Origin: JAGOMX01 sp041738135
Lineage (GTDB): Bacteria > Pseudomonadota > Alphaproteobacteria > JAGOMX01
Assembly: GCA_041738135.1 (NCBI GenBank)
Contig: JBGSQK010000081.1
Location: 1-5,978 of the forward strand
Length of the DNA: 5,978 bases
Reading direction: 5' to 3'
Every line of letters begins with the position of its first letter. The first letter of the stretch is position 1. The notes under the pieces are model-generated. The model searched no databases and had not been told where the DNA came from. It saw only the letters and a list, made by a program, of their open reading frames with translations. Shown piece by piece: positions 1 to 5,978 of this stretch. The position numbers were made by a program, and so were the translations under genes.

Positions 1-1453
1 CCTTCATATCCTCATCATATTTGTTTTGTGAGATATAAACCGCAAACCCTTGCTTCTTCATGATAGATTGTTGTTTGATATTCATCTGCATAGCAAAGCT
101 CATCAATTCTTTAACATCATGAGCGAACGCATCATCAAAAATGCCTTTTTCGTTTAAAACTTGAATAATATCAAGGGTGTTTTGAGCGCCAACATTATAA
201 TAGAAGCCTAAGTTAGTTAGAATTTGCTCAGGAATGCGATACAGTTCACGCTTTAGATCGATCATATTCCCAAGTTTTCCCTCACAAACATTAAAGCTTG
301 GCTCTGTGACATACTTTACACCATCATCCACCAAAAGCTCCTTGGCTATTTCTTGGCGTCGGCTTACATTTTTATCCGGGTTCTCGTTGGGAGCGCCATC
401 CAGAATTTGTTCTCGTTTGGTCCAATATTGAGCAAACATCCCGCCCTTATCATATAATGGCGCAACGTTGCGCATTAAACGAGTGCCGAGATCTTCAGCG
501 TGTTTTGCTTCTTTTGGGCTTGGCCTTTTGTAAAGATGTTGCGCATATAGATCGATTTGCTTGTGCAATTCAGCATCTGATTTATGATCATTTTCGCTAT
601 CCGCGCGAAGAACACTGAATGCTTCCCAAAAAGCTTGTCGACGCTGTTTCTTCAATGCGAGTTTTTCTTCAGCTGTCTGCTGATCTAGAAGTTGTTTGGT
701 ATATTTTGTATCGTGGTAATTTGATAGCTCTTCTGGCGTCACTAACATCATGCGGCATCCTTCAAAAGGTATGGCCTTAAAATCGCGATTGGCAATCGCT
801 GCTCGCATAACCTTACCTTGCTGATCTGGATCCATTTGACGACCGGCGAAACGTAAGTGAAAAGGAGCATTCCCTGCCTCATCGATACGTAAGCCTTTTC
901 CGCCCACATCCGGATGTTCACCAAGACGGAAAAAACGATCTGAAAGGCGCTGAGCCAATTTCTCCATAGCATATTGCGTAAGAATAGTCTTTTCCTTCAC
1001 AACAAAGAATATTTCCAGGTCCGTATATAAACCACTTTCGCCACGAGCCATCGAGCCCATGGTGAAGACTGAGAATGTGTTGGCATCAATACCCATCGCC
1101 TTAACTTCTTCATCAATAATTGCGCTTACGAATTCCTTGTTTTGGGCATCTACGGTTTTTAAGAACACCCGCATATCAACTTCACCCTCTTTCGAAAGCT
1201 GCTGAAACTTATCTGAGTTATCTTTGCGAATGTTATTTAATTTGGCTCGATCGTCCGTAATTTGACCAAAAAGATTCTTTACCATATCTAATTGCGGCCC
1301 CCACTCTCGTGTTTTAATCTTAGGCAATTCCTCAATCGTTTGCGGTTGATTAACTAGATTTCTAGCGGAAGGTAGGTCATCCTCAAGCTGAAAAGCCAAG
1401 GCAGATGTTGATATTAACATAAAGGAAAAACTTGTGATAATTTTTGTATTCAT
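1..1453 (-). CDS. Secreted DUF294/GlnD-like nucleotidyltransferase (3' end beyond window)
   Basis: One open frame of at least 484 codons runs from ATG at 1451-1453 off the left edge without a stop. GGAG at 1460-1463, six bases before the ATG, supports this start. Residues 1-20 form a Sec signal peptide: Lys4, a hydrophobic core, and cleavage after Ala-Leu-Ala (18-20). Residues about 100-245 resemble the nucleotidyltransferase domain of DUF294 and PII-uridylyltransferase proteins. GSMARGES (133-140) matches the Gly-Ser glycine-arginine signature. Asp145-Leu-Glu147 occupies the metal-binding Asp-x-Asp/Glu position, and Asp191 in LRIDEAGNAP is the likely third acid. The rest (about 246-484) is charged, probably helical, and not recognised. 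By family, the enzyme would transfer a nucleotide from NTP to a protein or small molecule; the substrate is unknown. Export is odd because relatives are cytoplasmic, so a periplasmic or host-directed role is possible (inference). It has its own promoter and lies downstream of a hydrolase pseudogene. I am confident of the gene, fairly confident of the fold, and unsure of activity. Confidence 0.82.
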   Translation of the reverse strand, partial: MNTKIITSFSFMLISTSALAFQLEDDLPSARNLVNQPQTIEELPKIKTREWGPQLDMVKNLFGQITDDRAKLNNIRKDNSDKFQQLSKEGEVDMRVFLKTVDAQNKEFVSAIIDEEVKAMGIDANTFSVFTMGSMARGESGLYTDLEIFFVVKEKTILTQYAMEKLAQRLSDRFFRLGEHPDVGGKGLRIDEAGNAPFHLRFAGRQMDPDQQGKVMRAAIANRDFKAIPFEGCRMMLVTPEELSNYHDTKYTKQLLDQQTAEEKLALKKQRRQAFWEAFSVLRADSENDHKSDAELHKQIDLYAQHLYKRPSPKEAKHAEDLGTRLMRNVAPLYDKGGMFAQYWTKREQILDGAPNENPDKNVSRRQEIAKELLVDDGVKYVTEPSFNVCEGKLGNMIDLKRELYRIPEQILTNLGFYYNVGAQNTLDIIQVLNEKGIFDDAFAHDVKELMSFAMQMNIKQQSIMKKQGFAVYISQNKYDEDMK

Positions 1454-1492
1454 AATAAACTCCAATCATATAAAAGTAATAAACATATGTGT

Positions 1493-1521
1493 TGTATATT
1501 ATATAAAAAACAAATCGTCAA
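1493..1521 (-). promoter_or_regulatory. Sigma-70-type promoter of the secreted nucleotidyltransferase gene
   Basis: Read on the minus strand, TTGACG (1516-1521) and TATACA (1493-1498) are separated by exactly 17 bases. Each hexamer differs from the sigma-70 consensus at one or two positions. The spacer is rich in A and T. Transcription would begin about 30-35 bases before the ATG, giving a short leader that contains the GGAG ribosome binding site. The promoter begins only 18 bases beyond the stop of the hydrolase pseudogene, so the nucleotidyltransferase gene does not depend on that broken gene for transcription. Confidence 0.65.
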
Positions 1522-1538
1522 TAAAAAATAATATCTAA

Positions 1539-2582
1539 TTATTGTATTATTTTCAATACACGGTGAAAGCAGCCGTTCGTATTGTTACTTAATTTCAGAT
1601 CCCGCCATCTGTAGCCTCGGGCATTGCCAAATCCAGTTAATTCAACAACAGTGATGCGGGTAGGATCATCCGGAGATTGATCGACAATGATCATAACATG
1701 TCCTTCGCTGCCATTTACACTACGCTCCACCAAAATATCCCCTGGCCTCATGTTTTGTAGAGGATTAAGCACCGGTTCATAAACAGGTTTGAGTTGGGCA
1801 ATGGTTTGGCTATATTGCGTTACCTTACCTGCCTCATAAGCATTTAGGACTCGACGATTACTGCCATTTAAGTCATAGAGTCTATCGCTCGTGCCTTTCC
1901 TCTCATTAGCCAAGGCATCGTAAACAGCTGCCAATTGGTAGGAAAGGACGCGTTTTTGTAGCCGAGCGTTTTGGGGGTGAAATTGCTTGGCAATCTGCTA
2001 AGCAAAGCCAGAGCAATCAGAAAAGACCATTTGTGGATTATCTAAGCTGCGCCCGTTCTCTACGACCAAATCCAACCCTTGAAAATCGCTAGGAACATTT
2101 TTTCTGCTATCAGAATTTTTCACATAACCATTATCCGGCGTCCAGAAGCATCCCTCTTGGTAGAAGCTAGTCTGGCTTAACAAGTCTTTGACTGTTGGAT
2201 TACTGCCAAAATAGTCGCCCTTGAAGAAGGTAGATAAATGGGCAGGACCAAAAGTTTCACCGGCCTCACGCTTCTTTGCCAGTGCAATATAAAACAAGGC
2301 GATTCTCAAATTGATGGTGTCTGTGCCGCTCAGACGCTTGAGCTCTTCAGCAACCTCGCCTCTTAGTAGTTCATGATGATTACGAATTAAGACAATCGCC
2401 CCATCAATTCCTTTGCGGCCCTTATAAGTGTGCCCCAAAAGTGGGCCCTGATTTCCCAAGGCATGAAGCTGATCCAAAAATGGAAGGTAGCTAGTTTCTA
2501 ACTTCAACCTCAAAATTATAAGGTGGATGAGGCTTGGCGAAACTGGATCCCCTTTCATCTCTGCTGAAATTTGGACAAACAA
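1539..2582 (-). pseudogene. NlpC/P60-like (papain-fold) cysteine hydrolase, broken by an in-frame amber codon
   Basis: Two blocks in the same frame (2582 to 2001, and 1997 to 1539) are separated only by TAG at 1998-2000. The first block ends in DCSGFA, the nucleophile motif of NlpC/P60-type papain-fold hydrolases (Cys codon 2013-2015). The second block continues at once with QIAKQFHPQN, then MRPGDILVE and EGHVMIIVD, which supply the usual Gly-Asp turn and catalytic His (codon 1698-1700). It ends in CFHRVLKIIQ, like the last strand of this fold. Cys and His are thus split by the stop, so neither half should be active. Known family members cleave peptidoglycan peptides or related amide bonds. 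The upstream boundary is poor: the only start candidate, TTG at 2580-2582, lies inside repeat copy A, has no signal peptide, and follows an in-frame stop at 2592-2594. The N-terminus was therefore probably lost too. Single-base decay, sequencing error or UAG readthrough could each explain the stop; decay seems likeliest. Confidence 0.7.
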
Positions 2583-2613
2583 CCGATAGCCCTATAACGC
2601 GTGGATTTGGAGC
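2546..2613. repeat. Dispersed intergenic repeat, copy A
   Basis: This stretch aligns with 5781-5850 over its whole length, at about 50 of 68 positions by hand alignment with small gaps. Conserved blocks, in order, are GATCCC, GAAATTTG, CAACC, AGCCC, ATAACGC and ATTTGG. Copy A lies just past the stop of the small secreted gene and runs into the 5' end of the hydrolase pseudogene, providing its only possible start codon. That suggests it was inserted there or marks the break. It encodes no recognisable protein. Confidence 0.65.
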
Positions 2614-2637
2614 AACAATAGCCTGAAAGTTTATCAT

Positions 2638-2973
2638 TTAGGGTACGTCGGCGTCTGGGTCGTTTTCTGGCCAAGTTGCGCGTACCCACCTCTCTAATTC
2701 ATCCTCTTTAGCTATATATCCATAGGAATGAAGCAGTGCGGCCCTTAACTTCATATCATCCCTTTGACGAAGGCTAAGCTCTTGCTTTCGTTTAAAAGGA
2801 ATAGCCGGAACAGCTTCTCCTATACTTGAGAGTATGGCGTCCAGCGTGTCGCTATCTATGTGAAACCTACCCATTGATTTCACATCAGGAGCATCTTCCA
2901 TGCAGAAGGAAGCTTGAGCAGGACACATTGCCACCAACATAGAACATAGTATTAAGTAAGATGATATTTTCAC
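2638..2973 (-). CDS. Small secreted protein of unknown function (111 aa)
   Basis: I do not recognise this family. The start is set at GTG 2971-2973 because AGGAG (2981-2985) lies seven bases upstream. A longer reading from GTG at 3010-3012 would add 13 residues that bury this site and put charged residues ahead of the signal. From the chosen start, residues 1-21 form a typical Sec signal peptide: Lys2, a hydrophobic core, and cleavage after AQA. The mature part is about 90 residues, polar and mostly helical in appearance, with a basic stretch KRKQELSLRQRDD (61-73). It ends in an acidic, proline-containing tail (ENDPDADVP). There is no metal-binding or catalytic motif; Cys24 is the only cysteine just after the cleavage site. 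It is separated from fadN by a terminator, and repeat copy A follows its stop. It could be a complete small periplasmic protein, or the surviving N-terminus of the secreted hydrolase whose remains lie downstream. Confidence 0.6.
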   Translation of the reverse strand: MKISSYLILCSMLVAMCPAQASFCMEDAPDVKSMGRFHIDSDTLDAILSSIGEAVPAIPFKRKQELSLRQRDDMKLRAALLHSYGYIAKEDELERWVRATWPENDPDADVP

Positions 2974-2980
2974 TGGGGGT

Positions 2981-2985
2981 CTCCT
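2981..2985 (-). promoter_or_regulatory. Ribosome binding site fixing the GTG start at 2973
   Basis: On the minus strand this reads AGGAG, within CAGCAGGAGACC, with a seven-base spacer to GTG at 2971-2973. It is the strongest Shine-Dalgarno match near this gene. It lies inside the longer possible reading frame, which argues for the internal GTG. Confidence 0.7.
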
Positions 2986-3036
2986 GCTGATCAAATATGT
3001 TGGATTTTTCACTCAAAATTTATCAGATCGCATTGC

Positions 3037-3074
3037 TTCTTCCTAGGTGATTTTTGATACAATAGCTAGAAGAA
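3037..3074. repeat. Imperfect inverted repeat in the leader of the small secreted gene
   Basis: TTCTTCCTAG (3037-3046) and CTAGAAGAA (3066-3074) are reverse complements apart from one extra C, with a 19-base gap. It lies 64-101 bases ahead of the GTG start of the small secreted gene and downstream of the fadN terminator. It could be an operator with two half-sites or an RNA leader hairpin. No strong promoter hexamers could be fixed next to it, so the role is open. Confidence 0.35.
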
Positions 3075-3112
3075 TCCCCCAATCCCATTAACAGGCAGCT
3101 CCGGGAGATTAC

Positions 3113-3140
3113 AAAAAGAGGGGAAAACACCCTCATTTTT
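3113..3140 (-). terminator. Rho-independent terminator after fadN, probably bidirectional
   Basis: On the minus strand an A-rich run is followed by GAGGG, a seven-base loop, CCCTC and then TTTTT. The stem can be extended by pairing the flanking A and T runs, with one unpaired base. It lies 108-135 bases beyond the fadN stop and 140 bases before the next gene. Because an A run and a T run flank both sides, it can also work on the plus strand. It partly overlaps repeat copy C. Confidence 0.7.
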
Positions 3141-3200
3141 GATTCTTCAAAAATTAGTCAAAACCAGCCCCAAGTTCCTAAAAGACATGAATTTGGTGCT
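3129..3200. repeat. Dispersed intergenic repeat, copy C (diverged)
   Basis: This stretch resembles copies A and B in block order and spacing: ACCCTCATTTTTG for the first block, AAAAATTAGTCAAAAC for the middle, CAGCCCCAAG, then CATGAATTTGG at the end. It is in the same orientation as the other two copies and also intergenic. Identity is clearly lower than between A and B, so membership is likely but not certain. Confidence 0.4.
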
Positions 3201-3247
3201 CTTTGCAAAACACTTGTGACTCCCTTACCGCAATCTATACTAACAGT

Positions 3248-5572
3248 TCAATTCCTCAAAATTTTTCCTGTATTGACGTAATGAAGAAATCTGTCTCGCG
3301 TTAGTTGGTTTTCTGAGAGTTGTCGGTTAGCTTCAATCTCAAGGTCAAAAAGTTGTTGTTCACTTACCGTTCTAAAGACATTTGTTGGGCCTCCGGTCAC
3401 AACATAAGCTAGTTTACCAGCAACTACCATATCATAGTCAGAAATCTTACTCGAAGATCGTAAGGATTTAATGGCTATATTTAGGGCAATCATACCCAAT
3501 TTTCCGGGCAGCCTAATGTGTTGTTCTACAGGGGGAACGTAACCCTCAACAAGACTCAAAGCCTTCTGTTTCGCCCTATAAAGAACCCGATCCTTATTCA
3601 TAACGATCTCATCTGATTGATGTAAAAACAATAAATGTTTGGCATGATAGGCAGAGGTGGCAACTTTTGCTGACCCAATGGTTTCAAATATATGTCTGAA
3701 TGCCAAAAGTGTGCCGCCAGGATAAAATTCTTGTGCGCGTAAAAGCATTTCCTTACATCCGCCCCATCCAGGCACTATGCCAAGCCCAATCTCCACAAGC
3801 CCAATATAAAGTTCTGCGTGCGCAACGACTGCGTTACAATGAAGGAGTAATTCACAGCCGCCACCAACAGCCAGGCCTGCAGGAGCACCTACCACAGGAA
3901 ATGGAGCTAATTTCAGACTCATCAGGGCTTCTTGGCCCTGTCGCTGAAATTCCAACGCTGTTTGATCATAGTTCCCTTCAGAAGACATCTTGACCGCTAA
4001 ATCTAAGTTCATGCCTAAGCTAAAATTATCCGTTTCATTATAAATGACCAAAGCTTTATATTCCTTCTGAACCAACTCAATTGTTTGTTTGATCATTTCA
4101 AAAACATCTGGGGTAAAAGTATTTTCTTTGGTCTTAAATTCAAAGCAAACAACCTCATCGCCAATGTCCCAAAGACGAGCCCCGGGATTATCAAGAAGTG
4201 GTTTTTGATTATCTTTTAAATCTTTCAGTCGTAAAACTCCTTCTGGCCTTATAATAGGTTTATAGCTTCCAGAAGTGGTTAGCATATTCCTTTGACCTTT
4301 AATGAGTTTATAGAATGCTCCATCACCCACCAACTCTAAAAGCCTTGGTACATCGCGTCCTTCTGCTTTGAATTGCTCGCGCAACCAGGATGGTCCAATT
4401 TTATCCATCATTTCAAATGGACCCAACTTCCAGCCAAAGCCCAGTCTGATGGCTCGATCAATATTGATTATGTCATCGGTGATTTCTGGCACCAGGTATG
4501 CCGAATAATAAAACGCATCAAAAATTATTTTTCGTGCGAGGAACGCTGGCTCATCGTCTTGAGATAAAAAGGCTTTAAGATTATCTGCTGCTGAAACAAG
4601 GCTAGGGATGATAATTTTATCAGACGTGGACTCAAACTCTCCAGTCTTAAGGTTGATTTGTTCTTTGACTCTCTTGCCATTTTCTTCATTCATCCTGTAG
4701 AATCCACCTAATCCTTTTCTTCCTGTGTATCCCTTATGGATAAGATTATTTAGGAAAGCTGAAATACCTTTCGTATCCAATTTATGTATAGGATCCGATA
4801 AAGGGAGGGTTCCTATGAGTTGTCTCCCCACAGAGGATAAAATGTCGAGACCAACCAGATCAAATAGAGCAAAGATTCCAGTTTTAGGTACATCAAAGGC
4901 TTTACTAAATATGTTATCTATTTCATCTAATTTCAGATTAGACTTTTTAGCTTCATCAAGCGCGCATAAAGCTACATATGTCCCAATTCTGTTGCCTATG
5001 AAAGCAGGCGTATCATGGGAATAAACAACTGTTTTGCCCAGGCGCTCGTCAGCGAATAGTTTTAGTTTATCAACAATCTCTGGATTGGTTTTGGCGCTCG
5101 TAATAAACTCCAAAAGACGCATATATCGTGGGGGATTAAAGAAGTGGGTAATTATAAAGTTCTTCTGAAATTCTTCGCTGCGGCCTTGAATCAAATCGCT
5201 TAATCGGATAGAGGATGTATTGGACGTGACGATAATTCTTCCATCCAACAAGCTATCTATTCTGCGATAAAGATCTTGCTTGACCTCCAGTTTTTCGAAA
5301 ATGGCTTCGATTACCCAATCATAATCTTTTATTTTGTCGAGATCGTCTTCTGTGTTTCCTGTAACAATAAGATTTGCAAATTTGTTGTCCATAAAAGGCG
5401 CAGGTTTTTGTTTCTTCATGCGTTCTATAGCATCATTAGCAAGCTTATTACGATCGCTCTCGTGCGGGATATCGAGTAATAACACAGAACACTGTGCATT
5501 GGCGAGTTGAGCGGCGATACCAGCACCCATTTCACCAGCCCCTATAACAACAACTTTTTGTATGTAGTTCAT
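3248..5572 (-). CDS. fadN: FadN-type 3-hydroxyacyl-CoA dehydrogenase / enoyl-CoA hydratase
   Basis: This 774-residue bifunctional cytoplasmic enzyme carries out the hydration and NAD-dependent oxidation steps of fatty acid beta-oxidation. The N-terminal Rossmann domain has GAGEMGAGIA (11-20) and Asp34, which favours NAD over NADP. SNTSS (117-121), His143 in THFFNPP and Glu155 form the dehydrogenase active site. DTPAFIGNR (187-195) opens the first C-terminal dehydrogenase domain; a second follows with GFGWKLGPFE (378-387). From about residue 480 a crotonase domain carries NFSLGMNL, GGGCE (Glu574) and LVEIGLGIVPGWGG (Glu594). The two catalytic glutamates are 20 residues apart, as in enoyl-CoA hydratases. 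Dehydrogenase-first order and length fit FadN (YusL) of Bacillus and its relatives, not the FadB/FadJ order. The start is ATG 5570-5572 with a weak AGAG site; the glycine motif at residue 11 leaves no room for a later start. No thiolase or acyl-CoA dehydrogenase gene is adjacent, unlike the Bacillus fadNAE operon. All key residues are intact. Confidence 0.93.
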   Translation of the reverse strand: MNYIQKVVVIGAGEMGAGIAAQLANAQCSVLLLDIPHESDRNKLANDAIERMKKQKPAPFMDNKFANLIVTGNTEDDLDKIKDYDWVIEAIFEKLEVKQDLYRRIDSLLDGRIIVTSNTSSIRLSDLIQGRSEEFQKNFIITHFFNPPRYMRLLEFITSAKTNPEIVDKLKLFADERLGKTVVYSHDTPAFIGNRIGTYVALCALDEAKKSNLKLDEIDNIFSKAFDVPKTGIFALFDLVGLDILSSVGRQLIGTLPLSDPIHKLDTKGISAFLNNLIHKGYTGRKGLGGFYRMNEENGKRVKEQINLKTGEFESTSDKIIIPSLVSAADNLKAFLSQDDEPAFLARKIIFDAFYYSAYLVPEITDDIINIDRAIRLGFGWKLGPFEMMDKIGPSWLREQFKAEGRDVPRLLELVGDGAFYKLIKGQRNMLTTSGSYKPIIRPEGVLRLKDLKDNQKPLLDNPGARLWDIGDEVVCFEFKTKENTFTPDVFEMIKQTIELVQKEYKALVIYNETDNFSLGMNLDLAVKMSSEGNYDQTALEFQRQGQEALMSLKLAPFPVVGAPAGLAVGGGCELLLHCNAVVAHAELYIGLVEIGLGIVPGWGGCKEMLLRAQEFYPGGTLLAFRHIFETIGSAKVATSAYHAKHLLFLHQSDEIVMNKDRVLYRAKQKALSLVEGYVPPVEQHIRLPGKLGMIALNIAIKSLRSSSKISDYDMVVAGKLAYVVTGGPTNVFRTVSEQQLFDLEIEANRQLSENQLTRDRFLHYVNTGKILRN

Positions 5573-5608
5573 AACTATCTCTGCCTGTTCGTTATATAAA
5601 TCAGATTT

Positions 5609-5637
5609 ATTATAAGCCTACAAATATTTATAATGAA
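5609..5637 (-). promoter_or_regulatory. Candidate fadN promoter
   Basis: On the minus strand a perfect TATAAT (5609-5614) lies 17 bases from a weak -35, TTCATT (5632-5637). This would give a leader of about 30 bases before the fadN ATG. An alternative using TTGTAG and TTTATA closer to the gene is also possible. The tract is A+T-rich, so chance matches are common. A weak -35 would fit an activated or regulated promoter, but no regulator site can be named. Confidence 0.4.
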
Positions 5638-5780
5638 TTAATTATTTATATTCACGACGTTTAATACATGTCTTAGTGAATGAATTAGTTCAGATAAATG
5701 TGAGCTTTATGGCAACTTAATGTAGAAATCGTCCCTGACCTAAACCAGGCAGATAAGGAATCTAGAGAATAGGGTAAAAA

Positions 5781-5850
5781 GATCCCTTTTCAAATTCACA
5801 GAAATTTGATCAAAAACAACCTCCAAGCCCAATAACGCATGTATTTGGCA
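5781..5850. repeat. Dispersed intergenic repeat, copy B
   Basis: This is the partner of copy A, with the same block order from GATCCC to ATTTGG and the same orientation. It lies about 210 bases upstream of the fadN start, in non-coding DNA. It contains a short internal inverted pair, CAAATT and AATTTG (5791-5808), which copy A does not preserve. No protein or mobile-element ends can be seen. Confidence 0.65.
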
Positions 5851-5941
5851 CACCTTAAACTTAAACGCCCCATCTTGTTAATTTAAAAATTCAGCAAATA
5901 TATTTATTTTCAAAATAGCTTGTTTTATGAATCAGTTAACA

Positions 5942-5974
5942 CTATTTAATAGTTGCAAGGTTGCTATTAAATAG
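5942..5974. repeat. Perfect 11-bp inverted repeat at the right edge
   Basis: CTATTTAATAG (5942-5952) and CTATTAAATAG (5964-5974) are exact reverse complements with an 11-base spacer. Each arm is itself nearly palindromic. The stem is almost all A and T and no T run follows within the window, so it is a poor intrinsic terminator. An operator with two sites, or one end of an element continuing to the right, are other possibilities. Confidence 0.5.
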
Positions 5975-5978
5975 CCGC

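Larger units (their letters stand above)
5573..5978. other. Non-coding region upstream of fadN
   Basis: No supported gene or RNA gene is visible in these 406 bases. The part next to fadN is very A+T-rich and holds a candidate promoter. Further out, ATTCAC (5650-5655) and GTGAAT (5676-5681) form an inverted pair 20 bases apart that could be regulator half-sites; this is weak. Repeat copy B and an 11-bp inverted repeat at the edge are listed separately. Any gene to the right begins or ends outside the window. Confidence 0.6.

Noticed and set aside
234..431. Plus-strand open frame opposite the nucleotidyltransferase gene
   Set aside because: Antisense shadow with low-complexity Ser/Arg-rich translation and no ribosome binding site or motif.
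748..972. Minus-strand open frame of 74 codons
   Set aside because: It lies in another frame inside the continuous nucleotidyltransferase frame (1-1453), which has the signal peptide, catalytic motifs and ribosome binding site.
1527..1543. Hairpin AATAAT/ATTATT followed by a T run on the minus strand, after the hydrolase pseudogene
   Set aside because: The stem is six A/T pairs only, too weak for a convincing intrinsic terminator, and it overlaps the stop codon in very A+T-rich DNA.
1998..2000. Programmed recoding (pyrrolysine or UAG readthrough) of the hydrolase
   Set aside because: No structured element or readthrough context can be seen next to the TAG, and the missing start of the gene favours ordinary decay.
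2491..2637. Minus-strand 48-codon frame starting at ATG next to the TAA of the small secreted gene
   Set aside because: Most of it is repeat copy A, it has no ribosome binding site of its own, and its protein resembles nothing known. It is used only as indirect support for a broken longer gene.
3700..5479. Four plus-strand open frames of 64-99 codons opposite fadN (3700-3993, 4373-4567, 4725-5024, 5276-5479)
   Set aside because: All are antisense to a fully intact fadN reading frame and show no recognisable domain.
2546..5850. The three repeats as a CRISPR array
   Set aside because: The copies are about 70 bp, diverged, and separated by genes at irregular distances; no regular spacers exist.

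Overview
The window looks like chromosomal DNA of an A+T-rich, probably Gram-negative bacterium. Sec-type signal peptides, Shine-Dalgarno sites and sigma-70-type promoters can be read directly. Secreted orphan proteins, a decayed gene and a dispersed intergenic repeat resemble host-associated bacteria such as Holosporales-type Alphaproteobacteria or Legionella/Coxiella relatives. That placement is inference; no rRNA or other phylogenetic marker is present.

Every gene I can support is on the minus strand, so the story runs from high to low coordinates. The right edge (5573-5978) is non-coding: an 11-bp perfect inverted repeat, one copy of a dispersed repeat (B), and a candidate promoter. Next comes a complete FadN-type beta-oxidation enzyme (3248-5572), with 3-hydroxyacyl-CoA dehydrogenase at the N-terminus and enoyl-CoA hydratase at the C-terminus. 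It is followed by a GC-stem/T-tract terminator overlapping a diverged repeat copy (C), so it is probably transcribed alone. A small secreted protein of unknown function follows (2638-2973), its GTG start fixed by an AGGAG site. Then comes a third repeat copy (A), and a broken papain-like NlpC/P60-type cysteine hydrolase (1539-2582). An in-frame TAG separates the putative catalytic Cys from the His, and the gene has no convincing start. The left quarter is one uninterrupted reading frame leaving the window at base 1 (1-1453). It encodes a signal peptide followed by a DUF294/GlnD-like nucleotidyltransferase domain, under its own near-consensus promoter.

The genes do not form an obvious pathway. 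FadN is housekeeping lipid catabolism, and its usual thiolase and acyl-CoA dehydrogenase partners are absent here. The exported nucleotidyltransferase is the most unusual item, because this fold normally acts in the cytoplasm. The small secreted protein and the cysteine hydrolase remains may be parts of one former secreted protein interrupted by the repeat, but this is unproven.
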